Positions 48,501-61,035 of a stretch of 64,000 nucleotides of DNA are shown here, in pieces. Where the stretch lies: NCBI GenBank assembly GCA_028554755.1, contig JAPTOF010000010.1, positions 4,014,001 through 4,078,000 on the forward strand, written 5' to 3'. A program made the position numbers and the translations under genes. Below the pieces are notes generated by a model. That model worked only from the letters and a program-made list of their open reading frames with translations, was not told where the DNA came from and made no database searches. The stretch is from Cordia subcordata (Eukaryota > Streptophyta > Magnoliopsida > Boraginales > Cordiaceae). Numbering within the stretch: the first letter of the stretch is position 1; every line of letters starts with the position of its first letter.

Positions 48501-51111
48501 CTGTCATCCCCGGTGGCAGCAGTTTTATGTTCATTGCGGATATTAGAAGTAATCTGATTATCGTTCAACCTTGTACGGTCGCTATAGTCACTCACTCGAT
48601 GCTCTTTCCTGTTGCCATAATCTAGCTTCACTGTAGTGCTTGAATTTTTGTTTGAAAGCCGAGTGATCCATAAGCTACCAACATTACAGTTTCCTTCAGA
48701 CTTGTCATGAATTGCTTTGTCTTCAGACAGGAGATCAAGATTGTTGTTCTCTGGTATGTTGTTTTGTTGTTTACACAAAGGATCAGATAAGTTCACTCTA
48801 TCATAGAGATGGAATCCCAGGTCACTTGAAGCTTTATTCCCTCCAGAGTTGGTCCCATAGACCTCCTGCATAGGAGCAGCACTCACAGGCATAATTTGAA
48901 GTTGACTTGATGGACCTCCTAGAATACTGGATCTAGGTGCATTCTTTTTGCAAGACTTATCCTTTTCACCGGAACAGGCTACTCGAGGCATCTGAACTGA
49001 TGTTTTGCTGGAAAGTACAAGCTCATTGGATTCTACTCCTGAATGCTCAACTTCTAATGCTCTAAGTTCTGGTTTTCTCATGCTGGGGCAGTACAGGGAT
49101 TGGAACATGGTACGGAACCCCATAGTTCGGCACCCACCATCACATTTTTTGTTGCTTACAATTATATCCTGCTGATCACTTTCTCTTTGGAGATGAGAAT
49201 AAGCCATGGTAAGAGCAAGAGAAGGATCCTCATCTTGATTGACTCTAGAGTATCCCTTAACCATATTTGATATCCAATTCATGAATGAGCTGTCATGTCT
49301 GATGGTGGATGTTGAAGCTGGAGTTTCTTCAATTTCTCTTTTGGCTCTTTTGCTCCCACCAGTCGATTCTTCAAGGTTCCATCGCTTCCTACCTTTTGCA
49401 AATAACCCAGCACTATTACTACTTTCCATGCTTCCATGACTGTCTTCATCAGCATTTGACACTCTCTCGAGGACATGGCCTTCAGATAAAGCTTTTTCTT
49501 TTCCTTTTCTCCGGTATAAATCCATTCTGCTGTTTGTTGGAGAAGCCTTGAGTGCATTTCCACTAGGAAGATTTTTGTCACTCTGTTTTGACACTTCTGA
49601 TCTAACTAGAGGTAGCAAATCATTTTCAGCAATGGACTCTATCTTCTCTAGAGGGGCAGCGCTGATGAAAGACTGCCTGGTTATCTTGTTTTCAATCTCT
49701 TGCTCCTTAGCCATGGTGAATTCTTTTCCTGCTTCCAGTTGAGGTGGTAAACCTTGCAGGGAACTAAGATGACCATCATGTTCTTTTACACCATGAGCAT
49801 CAGAAGCCATAGCAATCCCCGCACCTAGTATCTTCCTTCCACTAGCAACATCTTCCATCCTACCACCGCAACTAATAGATGTTTTCTCATCTAACTTGTT
49901 AGACAATGGCCTACTTAATGCAAGGGCAAAGTTGGAATTGCTGCTACCACGGTGAAGGAAGTTCAGAATTCTCCCATCTCGCTGACCTGCATAAATTGCA
50001 CTTCAGTAACATCAAATGACATGAATAGAGAAACATAAGAAACGTTTTCCTTCTTCAACCCTAATGCTGTTGCAGCAGCAACATTCCTTTCTGTAAAGTG
50101 GCAGTGGTGAAAAGTAGACTAGGAGCAATTACTGTTAAAGCTTCCCCATATTTATTTGTTCAAATAAATTTATGCACTCAATCCCTCATAATAGAAAAGG
50201 AATTTTCAATTTCCCTATGCTCAATATTTAAATCAGACATTAAATATTATCACAAAATAGACAGAAGAAGCAAAAATTATCAGACTTTGTTTTGGAAAAC
50301 GTCAACTGCATAAAGCAAGATAGTGATGAATATCAATATGCACCTGCATTGTGATCCTTGCTTTGATCCATGTCACAAATGAAGTTGTTACATAAGTTGT
50401 TCTCTTCATAATCACCGTGGTACCTATCATTTTGATTAGCAAGTAGTTCACACACTTCCTCTGCTGTGTTCATTTCCTCCTTACCAGTGCATTCTGGCAC
50501 ATAACAATTTTCAGCAAAATGGCCTTTTTTCTTTGAGGAAAATAAATTGAAAGAAAATGAAAAGATGAAAAGGATGAGAACAGACAGAGGAAAGCTTGAA
50601 GATAATAACATCAATTACAAAAGCAAATCACAACAGCTAAACATCCAAGAGTAAAACCATTACCTGTGTGATCTCCACAATTTGTACCATAAGCAGGGCT
50701 AGTCTTGCTTCTCGGAGACCTAGCCAGACCAGTTTCCTCTACAAGTTCTCCATTTACATGAAATGCGGCCTCTGACACAAGTAAATTGCCCTCAGTAGTA
50801 GACTTGTTGTCATTATCTTCCCTAGATCTGATGCTTTGTGGAGGATACTGAATCAGATTGCTTGGTCCAACATTCCACAGAAGAAAGGGTTTTCTATCAG
50901 AGAAGCTGGAATCAGCACATTTCAGACTCAAACCTTTGTGAGGAGACCAAACTAGTTCAGATAGGGGATCAGATGCAGCAAATGCCATGTCCACTCTTGA
51001 GCCTGCATTTACACCTGCACCTCTGTCACTCGTCAATCTTGTCTTCAGACATTTATTTGAATTACCCAAAGCAAGCCCCAAGTCTACGTTGTCATCATTT
51101 TCTTTCATCAT
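45591..51111 (-). CDS. TZP: TZP-like nuclear protein: tandem zinc knuckles plus Plus3 domain
   Basis: Arabidopsis TZP is a nuclear regulator of morning growth that works with phytochromes. Exons are 50664-51111, 50344-50493, 47703-49986, 47104-47219, 46844-46956 and 45591-45698, all phase-consistent, giving 1072 residues. That is longer than Arabidopsis TZP (about 830), mostly in the low-conservation middle. The N-terminus has DNVDLGLALG and SDPLSELVWSPHKGLSLKCA, a TZP hallmark. Two CX2CX4HX4C knuckles are CLFCGRPGHDLRYC (about 779-792) and CLMCFQLDHWAKMC (about 820-833). The Plus3 domain spans about 927-1065 and includes LDGFFLRLRLGKWEAGLGGT then GYYVACITG. The C-terminus ends FEERVKLGF. I chose the ATG at 51111; a longer frame to 51171 exists, but a TTGCAG acceptor at about 51128 suggests that part is leader intron. 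A leader exon ending at a GTAAC donor near 52741 is plausible. No lesion is seen. Confidence 0.93.
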
Positions 51112-51791
51112 CAACAAGCTACTCTTATTCTGCAAGATCTCTAGAGGATGACAATTGGTAGAGGTTGGCAATTTGAATCATTACATAGAAGCTATATCTG
51201 CAAGAAACACGCATTTAATATCAATTATCACAAAGTAAGTTCTCCACAAAAATCAAATGAATGCATCCAGTAAAGATTGAACCACAGAATGAATTTGATT
51301 CATCCAAGAGAAAATTTCTTAGAAAGGCTCATCTGCAAACTCTCTCCCACAGGCTGGACCTTCGTTCCGGAACATCAAAGGCATGATTTTGTACATATCA
51401 GAAAGTTAGCAGTACAACTAGAGAACTTTCTTCTGAATGAACTCATTCACCACCACTGCAGCCCCTTCATGCTATATATGCTTTCAATCTCCTCAATATG
51501 CTATTAATGATGTCGAAGTTTTCCTCTCAGATTTCAAATTTTATTAGGTACTTCCTGCATGGAGTGCCTTGGCTAAGGTCTTCCACTAATATACGTAAAA
51601 TCTCTTCTAGGATGCATACATGGAGTGCTTTGGCTTGTACAAGCAGCAGTGCTACAAATGCAACATGTACAACTATCCAATGCATAAACTGTAGAAGTAC
51701 GAGTATGCAACATGCAAGATCCAATGGCTTATGCTGAGGAACAAAATATAAAAAATATTTCATTAATGTGATGTGCGCAGAAACCACACTG

Positions 51792-52200
51792 TGTAACACC
51801 CTATCTCACCCGGGGCAAAAGATACAAATTTAATTTATAATGACTTGGGATATGTACTAGTCTCCAAACATTTTTAAGCATATCGGATCAGTTGAGCTTT
51901 GGCAAACTACTACCTGGACATAGGTAGTTGCAGGTGGCGTTATCGCCGACTACCAAACAGAAGTGTTGCCCGCCACTAGCCGGTGATCTCAGTTCTGTTC
52001 CATCGAAGTTGACATCGTGTCTTTAAGGGGGAGTTTGCAACACCCAACTCCACTGTTCTTAGTTAATTAGGAATTGAGTTTTCTACTATTGTTCATAGAC
52101 AAAACCAATTTTGGTAATTAGGCTTAATGTGTTGCACAAAATATTTGATCCCTCTATTGAGCTCAACATGTTGATAAATTTAATAATTGAAACCTGGGTT
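51792..52200 (+). mobile_element. LTR-retrotransposon remnant in the TZP leader intron
   Basis: TTAAGGGGGAG (52023-52033) looks like a polypurine tract and is followed at once by TTTGCAACACCCAACTCC, a plausible LTR start. Upstream, TGTAACACCCTATCTCACCC begins at 51793. These are the kinds of borders seen in plant LTR elements. No coding domain survives and no second boundary is clear. Confidence 0.4.
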
Positions 52201-52867
52201 GTTCCACACAAGAAAATGGCATCACATCTAAGTTCTAACAGGTGAAATTCAATTATGAGTTAGTCCCCAGTAAAGCATTAACCAAAATCTCACTTGAAAA
52301 CATACGAACATCAACCAAATAAGAGATGGATCTATATATCACTGTACAAACTATCTATATGGTCTGCATGCAACAAATCACTCAGAAATGCACACCACAA
52401 ACTACTTTTTTCCTACAATTCATTAATACAAATTACAAAACAAGATAAAAAATAAAACTTCATGAACAACATATATGAATACCAGATCAAGTAAACCTTC
52501 AAAGAGAAAGACAAAAAAAAAAAAAGAAGAAGAAAAAACCACACCTCTTTCTCCTCACATCCATGGCAGTAGTTCTCCTATCAAGAAACCATACCATTTA
52601 TAGCTCATTCTTTTTCTCATAGCAATAACATCTCAAGTCATCCAAAAAAGGGAAAAATTTTCAAGCAATGAAAATTCCAAGACCAAAAGAAACAGTGTTT
52701 TTATGCGTGTGTGTGTTTGTGTGAGAGAAATGCAAGTTACCAAGTGACTGCTAAAACTGATAATCTGCCATGCGTCCTGATATCTGTCATCGCACCTACA
52801 GAAAGAGAAGTGTGTCAAAAAAGTTGACACTAAAACAAAGTTCCATTGCCTTGTGGCTTGGAGCGTG

Positions 52868-52957
52868 CCACGTGGACAGTTCCATGCCAGTTGAAGAAGA
52901 GTTCAAAGACAAGTTGAGTTGGGGTTGGCGTGCCCCCCGGGGAGGGGGGGGTGGGGG
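52868..52957. promoter_or_regulatory. G-box and G-quadruplex-forming tract upstream of TZP
   Basis: CCACGTGG (52868-52875) is a perfect palindromic G-box, the site bound by light-signalling bHLH (PIF) and bZIP (HY5) factors. At 52939-52957 the plus strand reads four, eight and five G residues separated by single A and T, enough for a stable G-quadruplex; the preceding six C residues extend the GC island. Both lie 120-220 nt upstream of the presumed TZP leader donor at 52741, so near the start site. Confidence 0.5.
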
Positions 52958-52975
52958 CTGTTTCATTGTATCTTG

Positions 52976-55900
52976 CTTCTTTGTTCAAATGAAAACATTG
53001 CTCCAATCACTGTTTTTGTCAAGTGGGGTGTGTGTTTTTTTGTGTAATCTTGCTTTCTTATCTACATTGTGTTTGCTCTGTGCTTCTTTTTATCTGTCAA
53101 AGGAAAGAAAAAGATAATCTACTCCAAAAGCTGCTTCACTTTGTGCTTCTACGAGAGAATGATATTTTTGTTTTGCAATAATTCGATTAACCAACATGTC
53201 AACTAATAGATTACAATAAAGGAAAGTTCTTTGCGTGAAAGTAACAAGATTTCTTTTCAAGTTTTGATGATCAGTTAAGCAAGAAGATATTAGTGCCTAA
53301 TTAACGTATAATTAGGAGTTGATGACAATAATATCTAACTGCATCCCTTAAAGATAGAGGATATAGAAGTAATCTGTTTGGACCTTCACCTTATCTAATT
53401 CTTTTCTTTCCCAGACGAGGTAAATTTCAGATTATCAAATTTGATCCTTTTAAATTTTAATTATTCATTTCAAATTTTATTTTCAATACTTTTTTTCTAA
53501 ACTCGTAATTTTTATTCTTTCGATAATTAATTCTTTTATCTTTAAAACGTGACAATTTAGTCCATTATATTTGTCCTTAGTGATATGGTTAGTTCCAAGT
53601 TAAAAATTATTTTTAAAAAAAAGATAATATTTTTTAGTCCTTTATTTTTGTAATGTGTGACGACATCAATCATTTATATTTACAATTTATGATGTTGAAA
53701 GTCCTTATCTTTGTAAGTTACAATACTATAAGTCCTAACCTCATTAATTTTTTGACTTTTTTGAGTTTAGGATTAATATTATCACAAATTACAAAGATAA
53801 AAAACTAATAAAGAATTTATTATCAAAATAATTAAAGAGAAATGACCAAATGAGTCATTTACGTACCCTATCTAAAATAAAGTATCATATTTCATCGACC
53901 ATGTTATTCACCTTATCTTGATTGGGATAATTAAGAAAGGAGAGGATCTTTTCGTTCATGATCTTTTCTATAGGATTATGTTGGGTTTCTCTTTAAGTAT
54001 AATTTGATGGTAAAAGGAAGAAGATATTAATGTCTTGTTAATGAATAATTAGGAGTCAGTGATAGTAATATCTAAGTGTATCCCTTAAAATAGGAGGATT
54101 CTGGTGGTTTAATATAGGGTAAACTACACAAATATAGGGGGTTAAAATGATCATTTTAAAAAATAAAGAATTTAAGTGTAAAATACGATAGACAAAAGAG
54201 ATTATTTGTGTAATTTACTCTTTTATATATTTCTATTCTTGAAATGTTCTAATGCATAAATGGGATTACATCCATTTGATTGTTTTCGAACTCGATTCTT
54301 AATCAAAGCAACGGTGTGGATTAAGGTATCAATATATTTGGATGAACAACCCCATAAATCTATAAAATTTTGAAAATTTGATTGTCTTTTACTTAAAAAT
54401 ATGTACACAATTATTTGTCAAATATATTTGCCGTTATCTATTAGCAATATGTTAGTTTTTGTTAATATTCTGCTTTGACTAGTATGCTACGTTCAATGAA
54501 ATAGGTATTTATACATAATCAACAAATAATAAAGTAGATATTTATACCTTTTAAACAAATTATTTATTTCTTATGTATACCATAAAACAGGAATTAATAC
54601 ACAGGAGTATAGTTTTTTTTTCTCTCTCTCTCTCTCTTGTTTTAAAAAATAGTAAATGTCAAAGGTCGATAGTACAATATTTACACTAACCAGAACTGAT
54701 TTGCTCCTACAGTAATCTCATATTTAGATGAGGTGTATTAAGGATAATCATATTTGGTCTTTAAAATTTTAATTGTTCTTTCAAATTTAATTTTAAGCAT
54801 TTTTTTGAAACTTACTAATTTAAAGTTAGTCCAAGTCTAATAGTTAAAATTATGAAAGAAAACGATCCTTATTTGTGAGCCACCAATGAGCGGCAAAGAT
54901 TCAAAGATAATCTTTATTAAAAAGGAAGGGGGGGGGGGGGAGGGGGGAGCATAGTGGTCCATTTTGTTTCACACTTGTGCTGTGTTGGGAATAAGCTTCT
55001 CAAAAGATGCTTATCATACGGACATAATAGAGGCAATGTTTATTATAAATATCACACGTTATAAAAATTTTACAAAAATTCAAAACAAGTCATATTCTTT
55101 ATCTTATGACATATAAATAATTCATACTTGACTTGTTTTTTTTACAATTATAAATAAAATATTTTATTTTATTATATGCATCTTATGAAATTATCTCCTG
55201 ACTGCTGGTGTTTAATAATGTCATCTTGGATAATGTCTATGGTATGGTTTCGATCTAATCTAACAATGAAAATCCTTTTTCTCAGCAAAAAAAAGAAAAG
55301 AAAAACTTCATGATTAGAGTAAAATCTTGGAAAACCTAAATAATATTTATCTCATTAATTTGGAAGTGAGGAGTATCAATCAGGCCTGCTTTGGACACGT
55401 GGGGGCGCCGTGGGGCCTACTTGTTGACTTGTACTGTTCCTTTGTGATAATATTCATCCAGAAGTCAACCTGTTGCCATACTGATAAGTACTTTTACTGT
55501 GTGTTTGTTACCCTCCAATTATATTATTGAGGAGAGAAATCCAAGAGATTGGCTTTCCATGTGATTTTCATCCATTTGACATAGACATAATTTTAGATGG
55601 ATAGATTCAATAAATCAAGCATTGTTTATGTGGATGAGGATCAGCTCATAATTAATGTTGAATTATTCTTAATATTAATTATGAGCAAATCAAGTGTGAC
55701 TATTAATAAAAATGAGTATAATCACTAGAAACTCAAATCAAATTGTTATATGTAGAAGCTTATATATATTAACATAAAGTTGAAAAGAATTGATAAGAAA
55801 TGTTAAACTTCTAGGACCAATTAGCAAGGTAATAGAAAATTAAATTGTTTTAATTGATTAGCAATAATGTTAATATCGTATAATATTAGGATAAGATCTA

Positions 55901-58370
55901 ATACAGATCTAAGATCTATTCTTGTAGTCACTCGATGAAAAAATATTTTTCACATGTCAAACCCATTTTAGACATGAGTGAAAATCCAAACTACGTGCTC
56001 TTTCTTTTTCCTTGCATGGCAAAACTGAAAATGACAATTAAATTAAAAGTAAATAAGTATGAGCATATTGGATAATTTTATAGTGTCGAAGAGAAGCATC
56101 AGAAAGGACGTCCAACTAATCTGAATAAATGGGAACATAAAAGGTCAGCAAATCATTCAATAATTGAAAATACGAGCCCCATTCACATAAGTGGCCTGAC
56201 TCATGGGGCATATGTGAAATTGCCTTCTTCACTTCTATCTTTCCCCTCGTCATTTTTTCTCAAGAAAAACAAAAACTTGTAGTAACGAATTCACTATGAT
56301 TCAGTTTCGTGTGGTGTCTTAAAAATGACGTATAGAATCTCAAATTTGTGATGCATAGGTTAGAAACTCAATTATTTGAAAAGAGTAAAGAAGTGAAAGA
56401 ATAACATATAACATAACGACCAGTACCTTCTTAAATTGAGTGTCCTTGACTTATTTGTTACTCAATATATGGAATGTACTACTTACACTGGTTAGTGGTC
56501 GAATTTTGTCTGTTAAATTAAAAAAAAAAAAGGCATATGACATAAGGATGAGGACGATGCTCTTCATTTTGCGGTAATTATTTAACGGAGTGTTGTAGGT
56601 GGGACCAAAAATTATTCCCACATCATTCAATTCATTTTCTGCAGGTCAATTGTCTGGTCCAACCTCGCATTAATATCAGAGCAATGCAAATATTTCCTTT
56701 GCCAATCCAAATGCTCTGATCTCAAACGATACTTACATTAGCATTATCTGTACAAGGAAGAGACTGGTCTCTGTCAAGATTGCTTGTCAAAGGAGACAGC
56801 CCATGAGAGATAAGCCATGCATTTCATGATGTAGATAAGTCCACACTGGTGCTTCTTTCACCACTAAGATTCTATAGGCTGGTTTCTTTTCATGGTGCTA
56901 CTTTGCGAATGACCTTTTCTAGGGCTTCTTCCCCGAACATATTTTGGACAAATTTTTCCCATAATAGCAAAAGCCTTACTTGGTTGATCTTCACCCCCCC
57001 CCCAACCCGAAGGATTAGCTGGGACTTCTTCTAGCAAGTGAGGCCCCTAATATCATTGCCCAAAAGCGTCTTGATTGCGTCGGAAGGGTCTTTAAGAATG
57101 TGGGGTGTCAAGAGGAAGGGTAAGCCTAAAATTGGTTAGTACTATGCAATTGTTGGTTTTCAATAGATGCGTATAATTTTGAAGTCCGTTTAGCTTAACA
57201 TCCGTTTGCTTTCATTGACATACAGAAAGGGCAACCATAAATGCTAGTCCCTTCCCTCAATTGATTGAATTAAAACCTGCGAATTGAATTTGAATTTTTT
57301 CACTATATTTTAGAAATATATCCAATTATACACTATTAGTGTGAACTATCCAAATTAAATTAATTCTCATAATTGCATAGACACTTCACCTACTGTCCAA
57401 CTATAAGATTAAATGGCAGCAAAAAGTTTGGCGAGATCATTAAAGCCCATGAAACTAAATTAGACTTTTATCATCCTAAGTAGCTTTATGCTTGAGACTT
57501 CTAAATCGTGTCAATAAGTATTTGCAAGTGCGCATTTGCATGTGTTTTACCCATGGAAAACCTAATAACTGTTAGTAACTGAGAGTGAATGAAAAGACAA
57601 TCAACTAAAGTACTAATAGTAACTCTAAATAGTATATTTCAATTATGGCACATAGTGTAAGAGAAGTACCAATGACACAGGACCTTTTCTTTTCTTTTTC
57701 CTTTTCTATAACTTACAATGGTGCCAGCAATCATGGCAATAAAAAGTTTGCATACCTCACTTACTCTATATATATATATTTTTTAATAATCTCTTGTTAT
57801 TTTTGTCGCTGAGTATGTAAAAATTATTTAAACTTAATTAATTTTGTCCAAATCTTTAGCAATAATTTTGTCGTTATTTAACCTCTACAAAGAAAATATA
57901 CTAAATTCGTGCGTGATTGAGATTGTCGTCAAGAGAACTATGATAAGAAAAAAACAAAAAAAGAAGATTCACCATTTGCAACATCAGTCATGATATGAAG
58001 TAACTTATGTAAGTTGCGAAGCATTTTTGCAATGCCATGAACCATTGAACACGAGATAAACAAGGGGACATTGTTACATGTCCAAAAGTCCAATCATATA
58101 TACAATTCCCAAATGATAAGGGTTTAGTTCTCCATTTTCATTAGTACAACACACAGATGTATCATCTTCTGTTATGTGTCCTTTTCACTTGTAAAGTAGA
58201 TTACTTTCTCTGACTAAGGACTGTTCTAACCCACCAAAAGAGATTAATTTTCCTAATAAGTTATATTTTGGTCATTAAACCATAGTCTAGAAATTGAATG
58301 TTTTTATACGTATACGTCCACACGCACACATATTTATATATTAGATCTTTATGTGAATTAGAAGATACTC
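52976..58370. other. Intergenic, no gene seen
   Basis: AT-rich sequence with several short diverged internal repeats. For example, the AGAAGATATTA-TG...AATTAGGAGT block near 53285 recurs near 54020. There is a G13-A-G6 run at 54928-54947, a G-box (CACGTG) near 55396 and a C run at about 56994-57003. None of the short open frames looks like a protein. Confidence 0.45.
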
Positions 58371-59103
58371 TTAGGATTTGTTTGGCAAATTTAGCTATTA
58401 GAGTAACAATAGCTGTTTAGGTAGCTGATAGCTGTTGTATTTTAACTGTTAATGGATAGCTGTTTAAATAGTTAATTGAATAAAATGTGTTCGGTAAAAT
58501 TAGCTGTTAAATTAGCTGATGAATATTAAATGACGTAAAAGGACATTGATATCATATTATTATTGTTATTGTTATTATGATAATTATAATTACTATTACT
58601 ATTATAGGAATAAGATAATATATTTTATAATTAGATATTTATTTTCATAATCATATTTTAATATTAAACTTTAACTAATTTTTTGATAAAACATTTATAT
58701 CAATATTACAAAGATTAATTTTAATAAATCCAAATTATTTTGTAAAAAAAAGGTACTAATAAAACTTATGCTTTTAGTAATATTGATTACACAGAAATTG
58801 AAATTTATTTTTATATTATTTTTAATTTATATTTGTGAAAGAAAAGGTAAAAATATAGAGAGAAATTGGAGAAAGAATAGAAAAATCAAAAAATACAAAA
58901 AGGGTAGAATTGCCCAAAAAAACATGAAAAAGCTAAAAGGTACCTGAAACGCTAAAATTTTTAGCTTTTGAGAAACGCTAAAAGCTACTTAAAAAATTAC
59001 TTGAAATGCTAGTTTACCGAACAACAATGATTTAGCAAAATAGTGTTTTGACCAGTCAATACGCTAAATGCTACTTGAAAAGTTATTACCGAACACACAC
59101 TTA
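58371..59103. mobile_element. MITE-like element of about 730 bp
   Basis: The left end CTTAGGATTTGTTTGGCAAA and right end TTACCGAACACACACTTAG form imperfect inverted repeats. The left part is rich in TAGCTGTTA words and the right part in GCTAAAAGCTACTT words, which are partly complementary. There is no coding sequence. The shape fits a non-autonomous hAT-like DNA transposon, but I cannot identify a target duplication. Confidence 0.5.
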
Positions 59104-59395
59104 GACTACCTAAACTTCCAAAGTAATCAAAATTTAGTCAAGATATTAGTGTTTTATCTTTTATCATTATATGCGAATCTCCAAGTGTTTTTGTCTTTTG
59201 CAAGAAAAATTCTAGGACAAAGAGAGATTAATGCTTCCCCTTTGCATTCTAGTTAAGCAAGTCTGTCATTATATACTCTGATTTACTTCATTTACTCAAC
59301 AAATAACCTTGTACTCAATAAAAATTTATACCCGTTGACTGATTAGGAAGTCAACAAACAATTTTATGCTTGAAATTAATGGGGATGGTGAGAAG

Positions 59396-60061
59396 TCAGA
59401 TAAGATATATAAGAGCTTTAATAGCCTTACATTCATCTACAGTTCCAATTTTGAGTAACTCTTTACCCTGTTTCTTAGCAACAAGGCTTTCCCTAATAAG
59501 TTCAGTATCAAGTCCACAAGCCAAAACCACAGCTCCGCCAACAACTAGCCTTTTGCAATTGATTCCGCCATTATGTCATTCTTTCTGGAAATTTAGACTC
59601 GGCTCGTTTCTAGTCTACCATGGCTCCTAACTCCACAGAATTTGAGCCCTAGGATTCATTTGGATTGGCTTTTTTAGAAGTGTTTCTTTTAATAATTTTT
59701 TAAAAATAACTTTTTTTAAGAAGCTGAAAATTTTAACTTCTAAAAAAACTGAATTTGAACTTTTTTCATAGTTTTAACTTTTTTGGAAACCAAATCAAGT
59801 AGTTGTTGCAAAAGTAATATAATTTTTTCAGAAAAAAAAAGTATTTTTTTCCTAAAAAAAGAGCCAATCCAAACAGGCCCTTGAGCATTTGGAGATTCTG
59901 TCAAGATTCTTGCCATCACCGCGCATCTGGATAGTATTACCTTCTTGCATTCTGATAGTTAGTTTAGATCCCACCACATGATTTTCATGCCTTGCAAAGC
60001 TGGATATGGAACCCCCTGCTGTTGCATTGTCATATGCATTGCCAACCATCAAGATTTGCAT
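59396..60061 (-). pseudogene. Fragments of an unrecognised gene split by a foldback element
   Basis: Two protein-like stretches lie in order on the minus strand. The first (60061-59882) reads MQILMVGNAYDNATAGGSIS, then GSKLTIRMQEGNTIQMRGDG and KNLDRISK. The second (about 59590-59396) reads RLVVGGAVVLACGLDTELI, then RESLVAKKQGKELLKIGTVD and ECKAIKALIYLI before TGA. A foldback element separates them, and the joining region contains stops in every frame I tried. I do not recognise the family. It may be a broken gene or a real gene whose intron received the element; the lack of clear splice sites favours broken. Confidence 0.4.
59651..59881. mobile_element. Foldback element with candidate 6-bp target duplication
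   Basis: The left end CCTAGGATTCATTTGGATTGG (split as CCTAGGATTC and ATTTGGATTGG) mirrors the right end CCAATCCAAACAGGCCC. Read on the minus strand, GCTCAA occurs at both edges. The interior matches the family. This copy sits between two coding-like fragments of an unrecognised gene. Confidence 0.68.
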
Positions 60062-60922
60062 GTGACGCGAGAGCTTAATGAAAGTTCAAGAGTTGGAGAT
60101 TTAATGTCGAATTAAAATTCCCATCAGTTGAATCCAAAACATTATGAATCATTACCAAAATTGCACCCACAGAAGGGAGAACCCCAAGATCTAAAGCTAT
60201 AACTAAATTCAATCAAAGCAGGCAGACTTTGACGAACTGCACGGTAAAAAAAGAAAAAAGGAAAATCAGATAACTCATAAGAAAAGATTCTGATGTTTCA
60301 AAGTAAGTAGGATAAGGAACTTTTCCCTTTGTCACATATAGTATGTTTTCCAGCTTACCATGTTCTTCTGCCAATAATATACTCTCCATCCACTACAGAA
60401 AAAGGGGAACTGCATATAGCAAGAAAAAATAAGGTTTCTTTCAGTCAGAAAATGGTGGTGCAAGAAGAAATCTATATTGAATCAGTCTAGTGCTCCACAC
60501 ACACTTCTTTGTCTCAGTCGACTATCGTCATGCCAGTATGATGAGGGCACTCCTGCAGTATCTTGAAGTAAGCAAGCATAGCATCACATTTAGCAGAAGA
60601 AATCTCACACTAAGAGGTTCTGTCCTAAAAGAAATTTCTACTAGGCTACATTATCAGACCTGTCCGTGAAAACAGATGCACATAAGGCAAAAGATCTGAA
60701 CATTTGCATAATCTTCAAATTATGTGCTTTCAATTTGAGATGAATGTCGTTTGATATTACCTCTTTCTCATTACCTCTATACACCAACTTTAAGTACTTG
60801 AAATTTTTATCTCTCTCTTTTCTTGAGATATCAACTTAGCACGCACATAAAATGTGACAATTGGGTGTTTAAAATAAGATGATATCTAGCATTTTTTATC
60901 TCAAGATGCTTGCCTCTAAGCT

Positions 60923-61035
60923 TTTTGAACAAGATTTGCAAGCATCGCTAATAGAAGTGATAGATCATGCAGAATCATATTTAGAGCTATCATCAAACCA
61001 AAGGCTTCTAAAATTGCTGCTTGGATAGGAGCAAA
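60923..61035 (-). pseudogene. Possible LINE RNase H relic
   Basis: On the minus strand the frame reads APIQAAILEAFGLMIALN then MILHDLSLLLAMLANLVQKA and a stop. This recalls the LINE RNase H segment of the type QAExLAxLxGLxLAxxxGLHDLxxEGDxLxVV, but the acidic catalytic residues are gone. A chance resemblance cannot be excluded. Confidence 0.33.

Noticed and set aside
47703..49742. Plus-strand open frames opposite the large TZP exon
   Set aside because: They are shadows of the long minus-strand coding exon.
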